Shown: positions 1-5,435 of the stretch, piece by piece
How positions within the stretch are numbered: position 1 is the first letter of the stretch
How the letters are laid out: each line of letters starts with the position of its first letter
NCBI RefSeq assembly: GCF_018260555.1
Contig: NZ_JAGLBB010000093.1
Location: 1 to 7,474, forward strand
From: Deinococcus sp.
GTDB taxonomy: Bacteria > Deinococcota > Deinococci > Deinococcales > Deinococcaceae
Direction: 5' to 3'
Length of the DNA: 7,474 nucleotides
Position numbers and translations under genes: made by a program
The notes under the pieces: model-generated
The model's input: the letters and a program-made list of their open reading frames with translations, nothing else
What the model was told of the DNA's origin: nothing
Databases searched by the model: none

Positions 1-6
1 GGAGCG

Positions 7-16
7 CAGTCCGTAT
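7..16. repeat. CAGTCCGTAT fragment, inverted copy of the 2455-2464 motif
   Basis: Ten bases identical to the reverse complement of 2455-2464, and similarity continues imperfectly for a few bases. A partial copy of the same dispersed motif, at the left edge of the window. Chance is possible at this length, but the position between genes supports a repeat. Confidence 0.3.
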
Positions 17-54
17 GAGGTCGCGGCCACTTTACCTGGCTCTCATCCCTTTAG

Positions 55-67
55 TTGCAGATTGCAA
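55..67. promoter_or_regulatory. Candidate MarR operator (TTGCA-GAT-TGCAA)
   Basis: Perfect inverted repeat with 5-base arms and a 3-base centre, 34 bases upstream of the chosen marR-type start. Many MarR proteins bind short TTGC...GCAA-like palindromes in their own promoter, so autoregulation is the natural reading. That is inference; no clear -35/-10 pair could be assigned around it. Confidence 0.45.
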
Positions 68-79
68 TAAGTTGGGGTC

Positions 80-95
80 AGCGGAATCATCCGCT
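80..95. promoter_or_regulatory. Palindrome AGCGGA-ATCA-TCCGCT before the marR-type start
   Basis: Perfect 6-base arms with a 4-base loop, ending 6 bases before the ATG at 102. It could be a second operator half or an RNA hairpin over the ribosome-entry region. The sequence alone does not distinguish these. Confidence 0.4.
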
Positions 96-101
96 TCACC
101 T

Positions 102-527
102 ATGACCGTTTCCTTTCCTATTCAGTTCTTGTCGGCCCTCTGGAACCTCTGGCAATCTCTGGCGGCGGAGGTGGGAGCGCGCCTTCGGGAGGAGGCTGGC
201 CTTGATCTCAAGGAGTTTATCGTGGCGGGTTACCTGCAAGACGGCGCCGCGAGTCCTACGGAACTTGCCCAGAACATGCAGATGCCCCGCTACGAGGTCA
301 GCCGCCTGTTGGGCAATCTGGAAGACAAGGGTTACGCCAAGCGCACCCGCAGTCACGCCGATGGAAGGCACGTGAACGTGCAACTCACAGAGACCGGGTA
401 CGCCGCCTGGGAACGTGGAATCGCCACTATTGAAGTCGTCACCGAACCCTACCTGAGCGGCCTAGACCCCGCCAGACGCGAAGACCTGATGTTGACCCTG
501 GCTGGCCTGGTGCGCCCGCAGCCCTGA
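102..527 (+). CDS. MarR-family winged-helix transcriptional regulator
   Basis: Predicted 141-residue DNA-binding repressor or activator of the MarR family, acting as a dimer in the cytoplasm. The winged helix-turn-helix is clear: helices from about residue 35 (SPTELAQNM at 51-59), recognition helix about 61-73 (MPRYEVSRLLGNL), and a wing with the family signature DGRHVNVQLTETG at 87-99. Helices before and after it fit the dimerisation region, and the length is normal for the family. I chose the ATG at 102 because the family fold begins there; the same frame is open from 15, but the extra 29 residues have no MarR character and would cover the palindromes at 55-67 and 80-95. No strong Shine-Dalgarno precedes it. 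The protein has no cysteine, so OhrR-style thiol sensing is unlikely and a small-molecule ligand is more probable. It lies 159 bases upstream of the P450 gene on the same strand, which suggests, without proving, that it controls that pair. Confidence 0.88.
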   Translation: MTVSFPIQFLSALWNLWQSLAAEVGARLREEAGLDLKEFIVAGYLQDGAASPTELAQNMQMPRYEVSRLLGNLEDKGYAKRTRSHADGRHVNVQLTETGYAAWERGIATIEVVTEPYLSGLDPARREDLMLTLAGLVRPQP

Positions 528-600
528 ATACCAGGCAAAACGGAATTCAACTGTTTCGGTCAGGACGCGCCGCTGCGCCAGGTAGCTCCCTTCACGACCG

Positions 601-608
601 CAGTCCGT
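601..608. repeat. CAGTCCGT fragment in the marR-P450 spacer
   Basis: Eight bases identical to the left hairpin arm at 2444-2451. The 159-base spacer (528-686) that holds it shows no convincing promoter, terminator or copy of the TTGCA...TGCAA palindrome. Too short to be certain that it belongs to the same repeat family. Confidence 0.22.
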
Positions 609-673
609 TTTGCTCCCGCTCACTCCGCCGGAAATCGACTGGTTGTTGCGCGCCACTGAGCCGGAATCTGTCC

Positions 674-680
674 AAGGAGA
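674..680 (+). promoter_or_regulatory. Ribosome binding site of the P450 gene
   Basis: AAGGAGA, six bases before the ATG at 687. It is the strongest Shine-Dalgarno in the window and fixes the start of the P450 reading frame. Confidence 0.8.
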
Positions 681-686
681 CCACCC

Positions 687-1919
687 ATGACCGTATCCAA
701 CCCTGAGCAGCAGCCTGCTGCGACCTGTCCCTTCAGCGGCAACACGGAGTCGCTGACCCGCCGCCATGACCGCCTGCTGCCCACCGACGACCTGACCCCG
801 AAGGGCACACTGATTCAGGCGCAGAGCTACGCCGACAGCCGCGACCTGCTCAAGGGCGACTTTGCCCAGGCCGGGTTTCTGGCCCGCATTGCAAGCAACA
901 CCAAGGGCAGTGTCCACCCGCCCGTGCTGTACATGCAGGGCGAGGAACATACCGAGATGCGCCGCGCCACCGCCAAATACTTCACGCCTACCGCCGTGAA
1001 CAGCTACGGCCCCATGATCGCCGAACTTGCCGACGACCTGATAGGTCAACTGGTCAATAAAGGCGAGATGAATCTGGACGATCTTAGCCTGCACCTTGCC
1101 GTGCAAGTCGCTTCCAACGTGGTCGGCCTGACCAGCAGCCGCCTGCCAGGCATGGAAAAGCGCATTGAAGCCTTTGTGGGCGGCAAGCTGGACGGCGAAC
1201 CCGGAGTGACGCAAAAGGTGTCTCCTGTGCGTGACGCGGCGATGGGGGGCGCGGTCGGTCTCTTTTTCATGCTGGACGTGAAGCCCGCCATTGAAGCGCG
1301 GCGCAAGGAACGTCAGGACGACCTGATCAGCTACCTGCTGGACCGCGACTACTCCGACCAGGACATTCTGACCGAGTGCATCACCTACGCCACGGCGGGC
1401 ATGATCACCACCCGCGAATTTATTACGCTGGCGGCCTACCAGATGCTGCTGAAGCCGGAATTGCGGGCCGATTACGTCCACGGGACCGAAAAAGAGCGCC
1501 ACGCCATTTTGCACGAATTGTTACGGCTCGACCCGGTGGTGACGATGCTCTACCGCCGCACCGACCAGGACACCGACATCGGCGGGCAGACGTTCCCGGC
1601 CGGCACCACCTTCGCGCTGAACATCCAGACCGCGAACGCCGACCCAGCCATCATGGGTGACGACGCGGAACAGGTGTGTCCCCACCGCACCCTGCCGCGC
1701 GGCGTGCAGCCGCAGGGCCTGGCGTTCGGTGACGGCCCCCACCGCTGCCCCGGCGCGTTCCTGGCGATCAAGGAGTCGGACATGTTCCTGCGCCGCTTGC
1801 TGCTGTGGAACGACCTGGAAATCGTGAATCACCCGTCGGTGGGATACAACGAAATCGTCAAGGGCTACGAACTGCGCGGCCTGCGCCTGCGCCTGGGCAC
1901 AAGGAAGGAAGACAGATGA
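687..1919 (+). CDS. Cytochrome P450
   Basis: Predicted soluble haem-thiolate monooxygenase of 410 residues, the usual size of bacterial class I P450s, with no membrane anchor. Motifs seen: C-helix H88xxxR92 (haem propionate contacts), K-helix E277-L-L-R280 (the ExxR pair), and the haem loop F347-G-D-G-P-H-R-C354-P-G with C354 as the iron ligand. The I-helix oxygen-activation motif reads A237-G-M-I-T241-T: the alcohol (Thr) is kept but the usual Asp/Glu before it is Ile. The start is set by the AAGGAGA site at 674-680. The stop overlaps the next start (ATGA, 1916-1919), so the P450 and the peroxiredoxin are probably translated together. No ferredoxin or ferredoxin reductase lies in the window, so electrons come from elsewhere or from peroxide. 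The substrate cannot be read from sequence; Deinococcus is known to use a P450 in carotenoid hydroxylation, but I cannot tell whether this is that enzyme. Confidence 0.95.
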   Translation: MTVSNPEQQPAATCPFSGNTESLTRRHDRLLPTDDLTPKGTLIQAQSYADSRDLLKGDFAQAGFLARIASNTKGSVHPPVLYMQGEEHTEMRRATAKYFTPTAVNSYGPMIAELADDLIGQLVNKGEMNLDDLSLHLAVQVASNVVGLTSSRLPGMEKRIEAFVGGKLDGEPGVTQKVSPVRDAAMGGAVGLFFMLDVKPAIEARRKERQDDLISYLLDRDYSDQDILTECITYATAGMITTREFITLAAYQMLLKPELRADYVHGTEKERHAILHELLRLDPVVTMLYRRTDQDTDIGGQTFPAGTTFALNIQTANADPAIMGDDAEQVCPHRTLPRGVQPQGLAFGDGPHRCPGAFLAIKESDMFLRRLLLWNDLEIVNHPSVGYNEIVKGYELRGLRLRLGTRKEDR

Positions 1920-2395
1920 GCAGATTACCCCTGAACCAGCCCGCCCCCGACTTTTCTGGCGTCAGCGACGACGGTCAAGCCATCTCGCTGCAGAGCCTGC
2001 GAGGGCAGTGGGTGGTGCTGTACTTTTACCCCAAAGCCAACAGCTACGGCTGTTCCATTGAGGCCCAGAAGTTCGAAGCCTCCCTGCCCGAATTTGAGCG
2101 TCTGGGCGCCCAGGTCATTGGCATCAGTACCGACAGCGAAGCGGGACAGGCTGCTTTCCGCGAAAAGTGCCACCTGTCATACCCGCTGCTGGCCGACCCA
2201 GGGCAAACCATCTGCCGGGCGTATGGCGTGATGGGCGGCCTGACCTCGCTGATGGGTGTGTCTAACCGGGCCTCATTTGTGATCGACCCGGAAGGCAAAC
2301 TGGTCCATGAACTCAGGAACCCGCTGCACACGGTGCATGTGCCGGGCGCACTCGCCGCACTGGAAAAGCGCGGCGCGGGCAAGGCGCACAGCTGA
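1916..2395 (+). CDS. Peroxiredoxin, PrxQ/BCP-like
   Basis: Predicted 159-residue thiol peroxidase that reduces hydrogen peroxide or organic hydroperoxides. The AhpC/TSA-type thioredoxin fold is seen in NQPAPDFSG (7-15), the active-site loop P39-K-A-N-S43-Y-G-C46 (PxxxSxxC, C46 peroxidatic) and the downstream NRASFVIDPEGK stretch with the conserved Arg. Two features depart from the common BCP pattern PGCT..EAC: Pro before Gly-Cys is Tyr44, and the resolving Cys five residues after C46 is Gln51. C85 (in FREKCHL) lies 39 residues later, close to the spacing of the other PrxQ class, and is the best resolving candidate; C100 is another. The start is the ATG at 1916, four-base overlap with the P450 stop, with AAGGAAGGAAG at 1901-1911 as ribosome site. 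The frame is open further upstream inside the P450 gene, but that part has no peroxiredoxin homology. Likely role: removing peroxide, including any leaked by P450 uncoupling. Confidence 0.92.
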   Translation: MSRLPLNQPAPDFSGVSDDGQAISLQSLRGQWVVLYFYPKANSYGCSIEAQKFEASLPEFERLGAQVIGISTDSEAGQAAFREKCHLSYPLLADPGQTICRAYGVMGGLTSLMGVSNRASFVIDPEGKLVHELRNPLHTVHVPGALAALEKRGAGKAHS

Positions 2396-2465
2396 TACGG
2401 ATTCCGCAGGCGGTGTCTTCCCGACTGTGGCGCAGTGAAGCGGCAGTCCGTCTGATACGGACTGT
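2392..2465. repeat. Duplicated CTGATACGGA motif with hairpin
   Basis: CTGATACGGA occurs at 2392-2401 (overlapping the peroxiredoxin stop) and again at 2452-2461, exactly 60 bases apart. The second copy is the loop and right arm of a perfect hairpin, CAGTCCGT (2444-2451), loop CTGAT, ACGGACTG (2457-2464). No T tract follows, so it is a weak terminator candidate at best. The motif resembles short dispersed intergenic repeats I associate with Deinococcus genomes; that link is from memory. Related fragments lie at 7-16 and 601-608. Confidence 0.5.
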
Positions 2466-2520
2466 GGGTTAAACGGGCTGCAAAGACCGTGCAACCCGAG
2501 CAAGCAGGTGTTCCGGCCCA

Positions 2521-2580
2521 ATTATGAAAATGCAGGCATAAAGAAAAGGCGGAAGAGCATTAAGAAAAATCGGGCGGAAC
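2521..2580 (+). promoter_or_regulatory. AT-rich spacer before the small unknown gene
   Basis: By hand count this 60-base line is 40% GC, far below its surroundings, with runs such as GAAAATG, ATAAAGAAAAGG and TTAAGAAAAAT. In a GC-rich genome such an island upstream of a gene usually marks a promoter region. I could not assign a clean -35/-10 pair. It also contains a five-codon open frame (ATG at 2524, TAA stop), probably meaningless. Confidence 0.3.
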
Positions 2581-2608
2581 ACCGCGGCAGTTGCGGCAAA
2601 CTGGCATC

Positions 2609-2902
2609 ATGAAGATCAGCGACATCCAGAGTGCTTTTGAAGGTGCCTATAAACAAGACCCCCGCGACGGCCTGAGCGTGACCCCGAAGGCCGGGACGGG
2701 CGAATTTACCGTGGTGGTGCGCCACACGGATGCCGACGGCACCCTGCGCGGTTTTGACGTGGTCGCTCAGCCTACCGACGCCGAGGAGAAGACGGCTGGG
2801 CAGGTCGGTCAGGACGTGGCCGAGGTCGTCGAGCGCGAGCTGGGCTACGGCCAGCTTCCGGCGGCAGGCGAGGACGGTGCCTTTAAGCGCATCGTGGTGT
2901 AG
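2609..2902 (+). CDS. Small protein of unknown function (97 aa)
   Basis: I do not recognise this protein. It is 97 residues, acidic, without cysteine, signal peptide or membrane segment. The pattern suggests a compact alpha/beta fold: a short N-terminal helix (ISDIQSAFEGAYK, 3-15), two strands around a turn (EFTVVVRH and TLRGFDVVAQ, about 33-54), then an amphipathic helix (QVGQDVAEVVEREL, about 65-78). Codon use has the strong third-position GC bias of a real gene in this genome, and the opposite-strand frame lacks protein-like character. The ATG at 2609 gives the most natural start; a TTG at 2591 is in frame, and neither has a clear Shine-Dalgarno. It stands alone, over 200 bases from each neighbour, preceded by the AT-rich spacer at 2521-2580. 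Same strand as the P450 pair, but the repeat between them argues for a separate transcript. Confidence 0.7.
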   Translation: MKISDIQSAFEGAYKQDPRDGLSVTPKAGTGEFTVVVRHTDADGTLRGFDVVAQPTDAEEKTAGQVGQDVAEVVERELGYGQLPAAGEDGAFKRIVV

Positions 2903-3098
2903 TGGGAAGGCTGAGCGCCTGACCAATTTCATGGAATAACGTGAAAACTGACGTGCCAGCCATTCTTAAGGGCCTGTAACAAGACTGGACCTCTGGCGGG
3001 CGTTCCTGCGGCGCCTGTCACCGCGAGTGCGCGGGCGGGTACGGGCGCTGCGTCCAGCGGGCTCTGGTGGGTCTGTCTCACGTTCCGGTGCAGTGTGT

Positions 3099-3105
3099 GA
3101 GAGGA
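3099..3105 (+). promoter_or_regulatory. Ribosome binding site of the kinase-phosphatase gene
   Basis: GAGAGGA, eight bases before the GTG at 3114. It decides the start: the frame is open from 3027, but that extension is a basic, low-complexity stretch unlike the family. The first bases lie in the right arm of an inverted repeat (TCTCAC 3076-3081, GTGAGA 3097-3102). Confidence 0.6.
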
Positions 3106-3113
3106 TACCGGGC

Positions 3114-4355
3114 GTGTCTGCTCCATTCGCCCCGACCGAACTGACAGTTCCTGCCCTGTCCCTGGTCGTGCTGATCGGCGCGCACGGCGCGGGGAAAAGT
3201 ACCCTCGCTGCGCGGCACTTCGCGCCGGAGGAGGTGTTCGCGCAGGCGGACTACCCGGATGTTCCGTCACTGCTCGCGGCGGCGGGGGAGAGGCTGGCGG
3301 CGGGACGACTGGCCGTGCTGGACGGTGGGTTCGTGCGCCCGGTGGACCGCGTGCCGGTCGTGGCGCTGGCCCGCGCGTACGATGTGAAGCCCGTGCCGGT
3401 GGTGCTGGACCTGCCGCGTGCCGTGCTGGAAGCCCGCACCGCCGCCCCGGCGGACGTGGTGGCGGCCCAGGTGGCTGAGTTGCGCCGCACCCGCCGGGGC
3501 CTGCGCGACGAGGGCTTCCGCAATGAGCAGGTGCTGTTCAGTGATGAGCAGGCACGCACGCTGCCACTGCGGCGCACGCCCCTGCGAGGGGACTGCCGCG
3601 ACCTGACCGGCCCGTTTGACGTGATCGGCGACGTGCACGGCTGCCTGCCGGAACTGCTCGACCTGCTGCGCGACCTGGGGTACGTCCTGTCAGGGGGCGG
3701 CGCGCGGCACCCACAGGGGCGGACGGCGGTGTTCGTGGGGGACCTCGTGGACCGGGGGCCGGACAGTCTGGGCGTTCTGAAGCTCGTCATGGCCATGGTC
3801 GCGGATGGCGCGGCGCTGTGCGTGCCCGGCAACCACGACGAGAAACTCTGCCGCGCGCTGGCCGGGAAGGCCGTGAAAGCCATGCACGGTCTGGACGTCA
3901 CCCTGGCGCAATTGGAACAGGCAGGCCCGGACGTGCAGGCGCAGGTCCGGGCCTTCATCGAGACGTTGCCGGCGCACCTGGTGCTGGACGGCGGCGCGCT
4001 GATCGTCGCGCACGCCGGGCTGCCCGCCCACTACCACGGGCGCGGCGGCGGGCGCGTGCGCAGCTTCGCGCTGTACGGCGACGTGAACGGCCAGCGCGAC
4101 GAACTGGGCCTCCCTATTCGCCGCGACTGGGCCGCCGATTACCACGGCGCGGCCCTGGTCGTGTACGGCCACACCCCGCACGCCGCGCCCCGATGGAAGG
4201 GCAACACCGTGAACGTGGACACCGGCTGCGCGTTCGGCGGCCACCTGAGCGCCCTGCGGTACCCGGAACGCGCCACCCTCAGTGTGCCGGCCCGCGCCGT
4301 GTACGCCCCCCCGCCCCGGCCGCTCCCCATGCCGGAAGGGGAGAACGCGTCGTAA
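3114..4355 (+). CDS. Pnkp-like polynucleotide kinase-phosphatase lacking the ligase domain
   Basis: A 413-residue two-domain protein resembling the kinase and phosphatase modules of bacterial Pnkp, the end-healing and sealing enzyme of Hen1/Pnkp RNA repair. The N-terminal P-loop is G22-A-H-G-A-G-K28-S-T30. The C-terminal metallophosphoesterase core is complete: GD173VH175G, GD210LVD213RG, GN240H241D, H300AGL and GH353T, followed by a Pnkp-like tail (NVDTGCAFGGHLSALRYPER). The connecting segment (REEGF-like LRDEGFR at 130-136, then PLRGDCRDL...GPFDVIGDVHG) also follows Pnkp order. The ligase domain expected after about residue 400 is absent; the frame ends in a Pro-rich tail. In the kinase, the expected D-x-x-R after the P-loop reads D46-Y-P-D49, and the arginine-rich lid is shortened to ARTAAP (107-112), so kinase activity is doubtful. 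A 2',3'-phosphatase or other phosphoesterase role is likely. Start is the GTG at 3114. No Hen1 or ligase gene lies nearby. Confidence 0.85.
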   Translation: MSAPFAPTELTVPALSLVVLIGAHGAGKSTLAARHFAPEEVFAQADYPDVPSLLAAAGERLAAGRLAVLDGGFVRPVDRVPVVALARAYDVKPVPVVLDLPRAVLEARTAAPADVVAAQVAELRRTRRGLRDEGFRNEQVLFSDEQARTLPLRRTPLRGDCRDLTGPFDVIGDVHGCLPELLDLLRDLGYVLSGGGARHPQGRTAVFVGDLVDRGPDSLGVLKLVMAMVADGAALCVPGNHDEKLCRALAGKAVKAMHGLDVTLAQLEQAGPDVQAQVRAFIETLPAHLVLDGGALIVAHAGLPAHYHGRGGGRVRSFALYGDVNGQRDELGLPIRRDWAADYHGAALVVYGHTPHAAPRWKGNTVNVDTGCAFGGHLSALRYPERATLSVPARAVYAPPPRPLPMPEGENAS

Positions 4356-4360
4356 GAAGC

Positions 4361-4401
4361 GGGCGGCACACGGGCCCCTGACTGGCCCGAAGGCACCGCC
4401 C
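4361..4401. terminator. Nested GC-rich hairpin between convergent genes
   Basis: Outer arms GGGCGG (4361-4366) and CCGCCC (4396-4401) enclose inner arms CGGGCC (4371-4376) and GGCCCG (4384-4389) with a 7-base loop. It starts 5 bases after the kinase-phosphatase stop and lies about 40 bases past the corA stop, so it could end transcription from both sides. No T tract on either strand, so this is a structural candidate only. Confidence 0.45.
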
Positions 4402-4439
4402 ACACGCTGTTGACCGTCCGCCATCCGCCATCCGCCCCT

Positions 4440-5369
4440 TCACCACCAGCCGCGGCGTTTGAAATACGCGGCGAGCAGGCCGCCGATCAGCAGGAAACTC
4501 GCCCAGGCCAGCGCGTACCCGTAGGGGCTGTTCAGTTCCGGCATGAATTTGAAGTTCATGCCCCACACGCCTGCCAGGAAGGTCAGGGGCAGGAAGATCA
4601 CGCTGACGGCCGTCAGGGTCCGCATGACCTCGTTCATGCGTTGGCTCTGGAGGTTCAGGTGCAGGTCCAGCAGGCTGGTCAGCAGGTCCCGCAGTCCGTC
4701 GAGGCGGCCGGCGGCGCGCGAGAACGAGTCCTGCACGTCGCGGTAGCGCACCAGGTCGGCGGGCGTGCAGTTGGCGTGGCGGCCCATCAGGGCGGTTGCC
4801 TCGCGGGCGTCCGTGGCGAGGCGGCGGGCGTGAGCGATCCGGTGCTTGAGTTCGAACACGTCCGGTACCGGGTTCTGCCGCCGGGTCTGGAACACGCGTT
4901 CCTCCAGGGTGTCGGCGTTCTCCTCGAGGGCGTCGGCCGCCACGAAGAAGGTGTCGGCGGTATGGTCGAGCAGTTCGTACGTGACTTCCTGCGGGTTGTT
5001 CACGCTTTCGCGGCCGGTCAGGGGCCACACGGCGCTCAGGGCGCGCGTGCCGCCGCCGCTGATGGTCAGCACGGCGTCCGGGAACGTGAAGACGCTCAGG
5101 CGTTCCGTGAACTCGTCGGCCTGTTCGGGCCGCGCGAAGGACCGCACGGTGATGAACGAGTGTTCCGGGTACACTTCGGCGCGGCTCCAGTGACCCTGTT
5201 CCAGGGCGTCCTCGACCGCCAGGGGGTTGAGGCTGAATGCCGCCCGCAAGCTGGCGATCTCGTCGGGCGTGAGAGTCTGAACGTCCACCCAGACGCCGTC
5301 GGTCTGCCCGGTCCAGGGTTGGTCCTCCCCGCTGCGCAGGAGTTTGACGCGAATCATGCTGCACAGCAT
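4440..5369 (-). CDS. corA: CorA-family magnesium/cobalt transporter
   Basis: Inner-membrane divalent cation channel, pentameric in the family, importing Mg2+ and also Co2+ or Ni2+. The 309-residue product has a large cytoplasmic N-terminal part with the long helical stalk (about 120-250), then two membrane segments (about 250-269 and 284-303) separated by the signature G270-M-N272 and the extracellular loop MPELNSPYGY. The basic tail KRRGWW is typical of the family. Length is normal and nothing is missing. Two start codons are possible, ATG at 5369 and ATG at 5357 (MIRVKLL...); the second looks more like the family's N-terminus and neither has a clear Shine-Dalgarno. Both lie in a perfect palindrome at 5355-5370. 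The gene is divergent from crcB, with only 66 bases between the outer start and the crcB ATG, and convergent with the kinase-phosphatase gene. Confidence 0.93.
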   Translation of the reverse strand: MLCSMIRVKLLRSGEDQPWTGQTDGVWVDVQTLTPDEIASLRAAFSLNPLAVEDALEQGHWSRAEVYPEHSFITVRSFARPEQADEFTERLSVFTFPDAVLTISGGGTRALSAVWPLTGRESVNNPQEVTYELLDHTADTFFVAADALEENADTLEERVFQTRRQNPVPDVFELKHRIAHARRLATDAREATALMGRHANCTPADLVRYRDVQDSFSRAAGRLDGLRDLLTSLLDLHLNLQSQRMNEVMRTLTAVSVIFLPLTFLAGVWGMNFKFMPELNSPYGYALAWASFLLIGGLLAAYFKRRGWW

Positions 5370-5370
5370 G
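5355..5370. promoter_or_regulatory. Palindrome CATGCTG-CA-CAGCATG over the corA starts
   Basis: Perfect 7-base arms with a 2-base centre. It contains both candidate corA start codons, one in each arm, and faces crcB. It may be an operator shared by the divergent genes or simply the coincidence of two ATG codons in MLCSM. As RNA the 2-base loop is too tight for the full stem. Confidence 0.3.
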
Positions 5371-5409
5371 GCAGACGCGGCGCGCCGGAGCGGCGTGACC
5401 CCGCTGCTC

Positions 5410-5415
5410 TATGCT
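5410..5415 (+). promoter_or_regulatory. Possible -10 element TATGCT upstream of crcB
   Basis: TATGCT lies six bases before an ATG at 5422, the arrangement seen in leaderless Deinococcus transcripts. That ATG opens a five-codon frame (TGA at 5437-5439) that overlaps the crcB start by four bases. No -35 element is visible at the proper distance. Weak but suggestive. Confidence 0.3.
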
Positions 5416-5435
5416 GCGTGGATGAGGTTGCGGGC

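Noticed and set aside
537..558. Possible operator AAAC...GTTT after the marR-type gene
   Set aside because: Only the outer four bases on each side match as an inverted repeat; the inner positions fail, so it is within chance.
462..1514. 350-codon open frame on the - strand opposite the P450 gene
   Set aside because: Low-complexity shadow with no protein family character, fully covered by the P450 frame.
2443..2465. Rho-independent terminator after the peroxiredoxin gene
   Set aside because: The stem is perfect but no T tract follows; kept as part of a repeat instead.
2522..2932. 136-codon open frame on the - strand opposite the small unknown gene
   Set aside because: The + strand frame has better codon bias and a more protein-like composition; the - frame runs through the AT-rich spacer and has no motif. 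Kept as unlikely, not impossible.
4279..5364. 361-codon open frame on the - strand overlapping corA
   Set aside because: It is a shifted frame of the corA strand, very rich in Arg, Pro and Gly, with no recognisable motif; CorA occupies the same DNA with the full family signature.
4410..5435. Long upstream extension of the crcB frame
   Set aside because: This part is antisense to corA; CrcB homology begins at the ATG at 5436.
5371..5435. Fluoride riboswitch upstream of crcB
   Set aside because: Only 65 bases separate corA from crcB and the conserved crcB-motif sequence and pseudoknot pattern are not visible.
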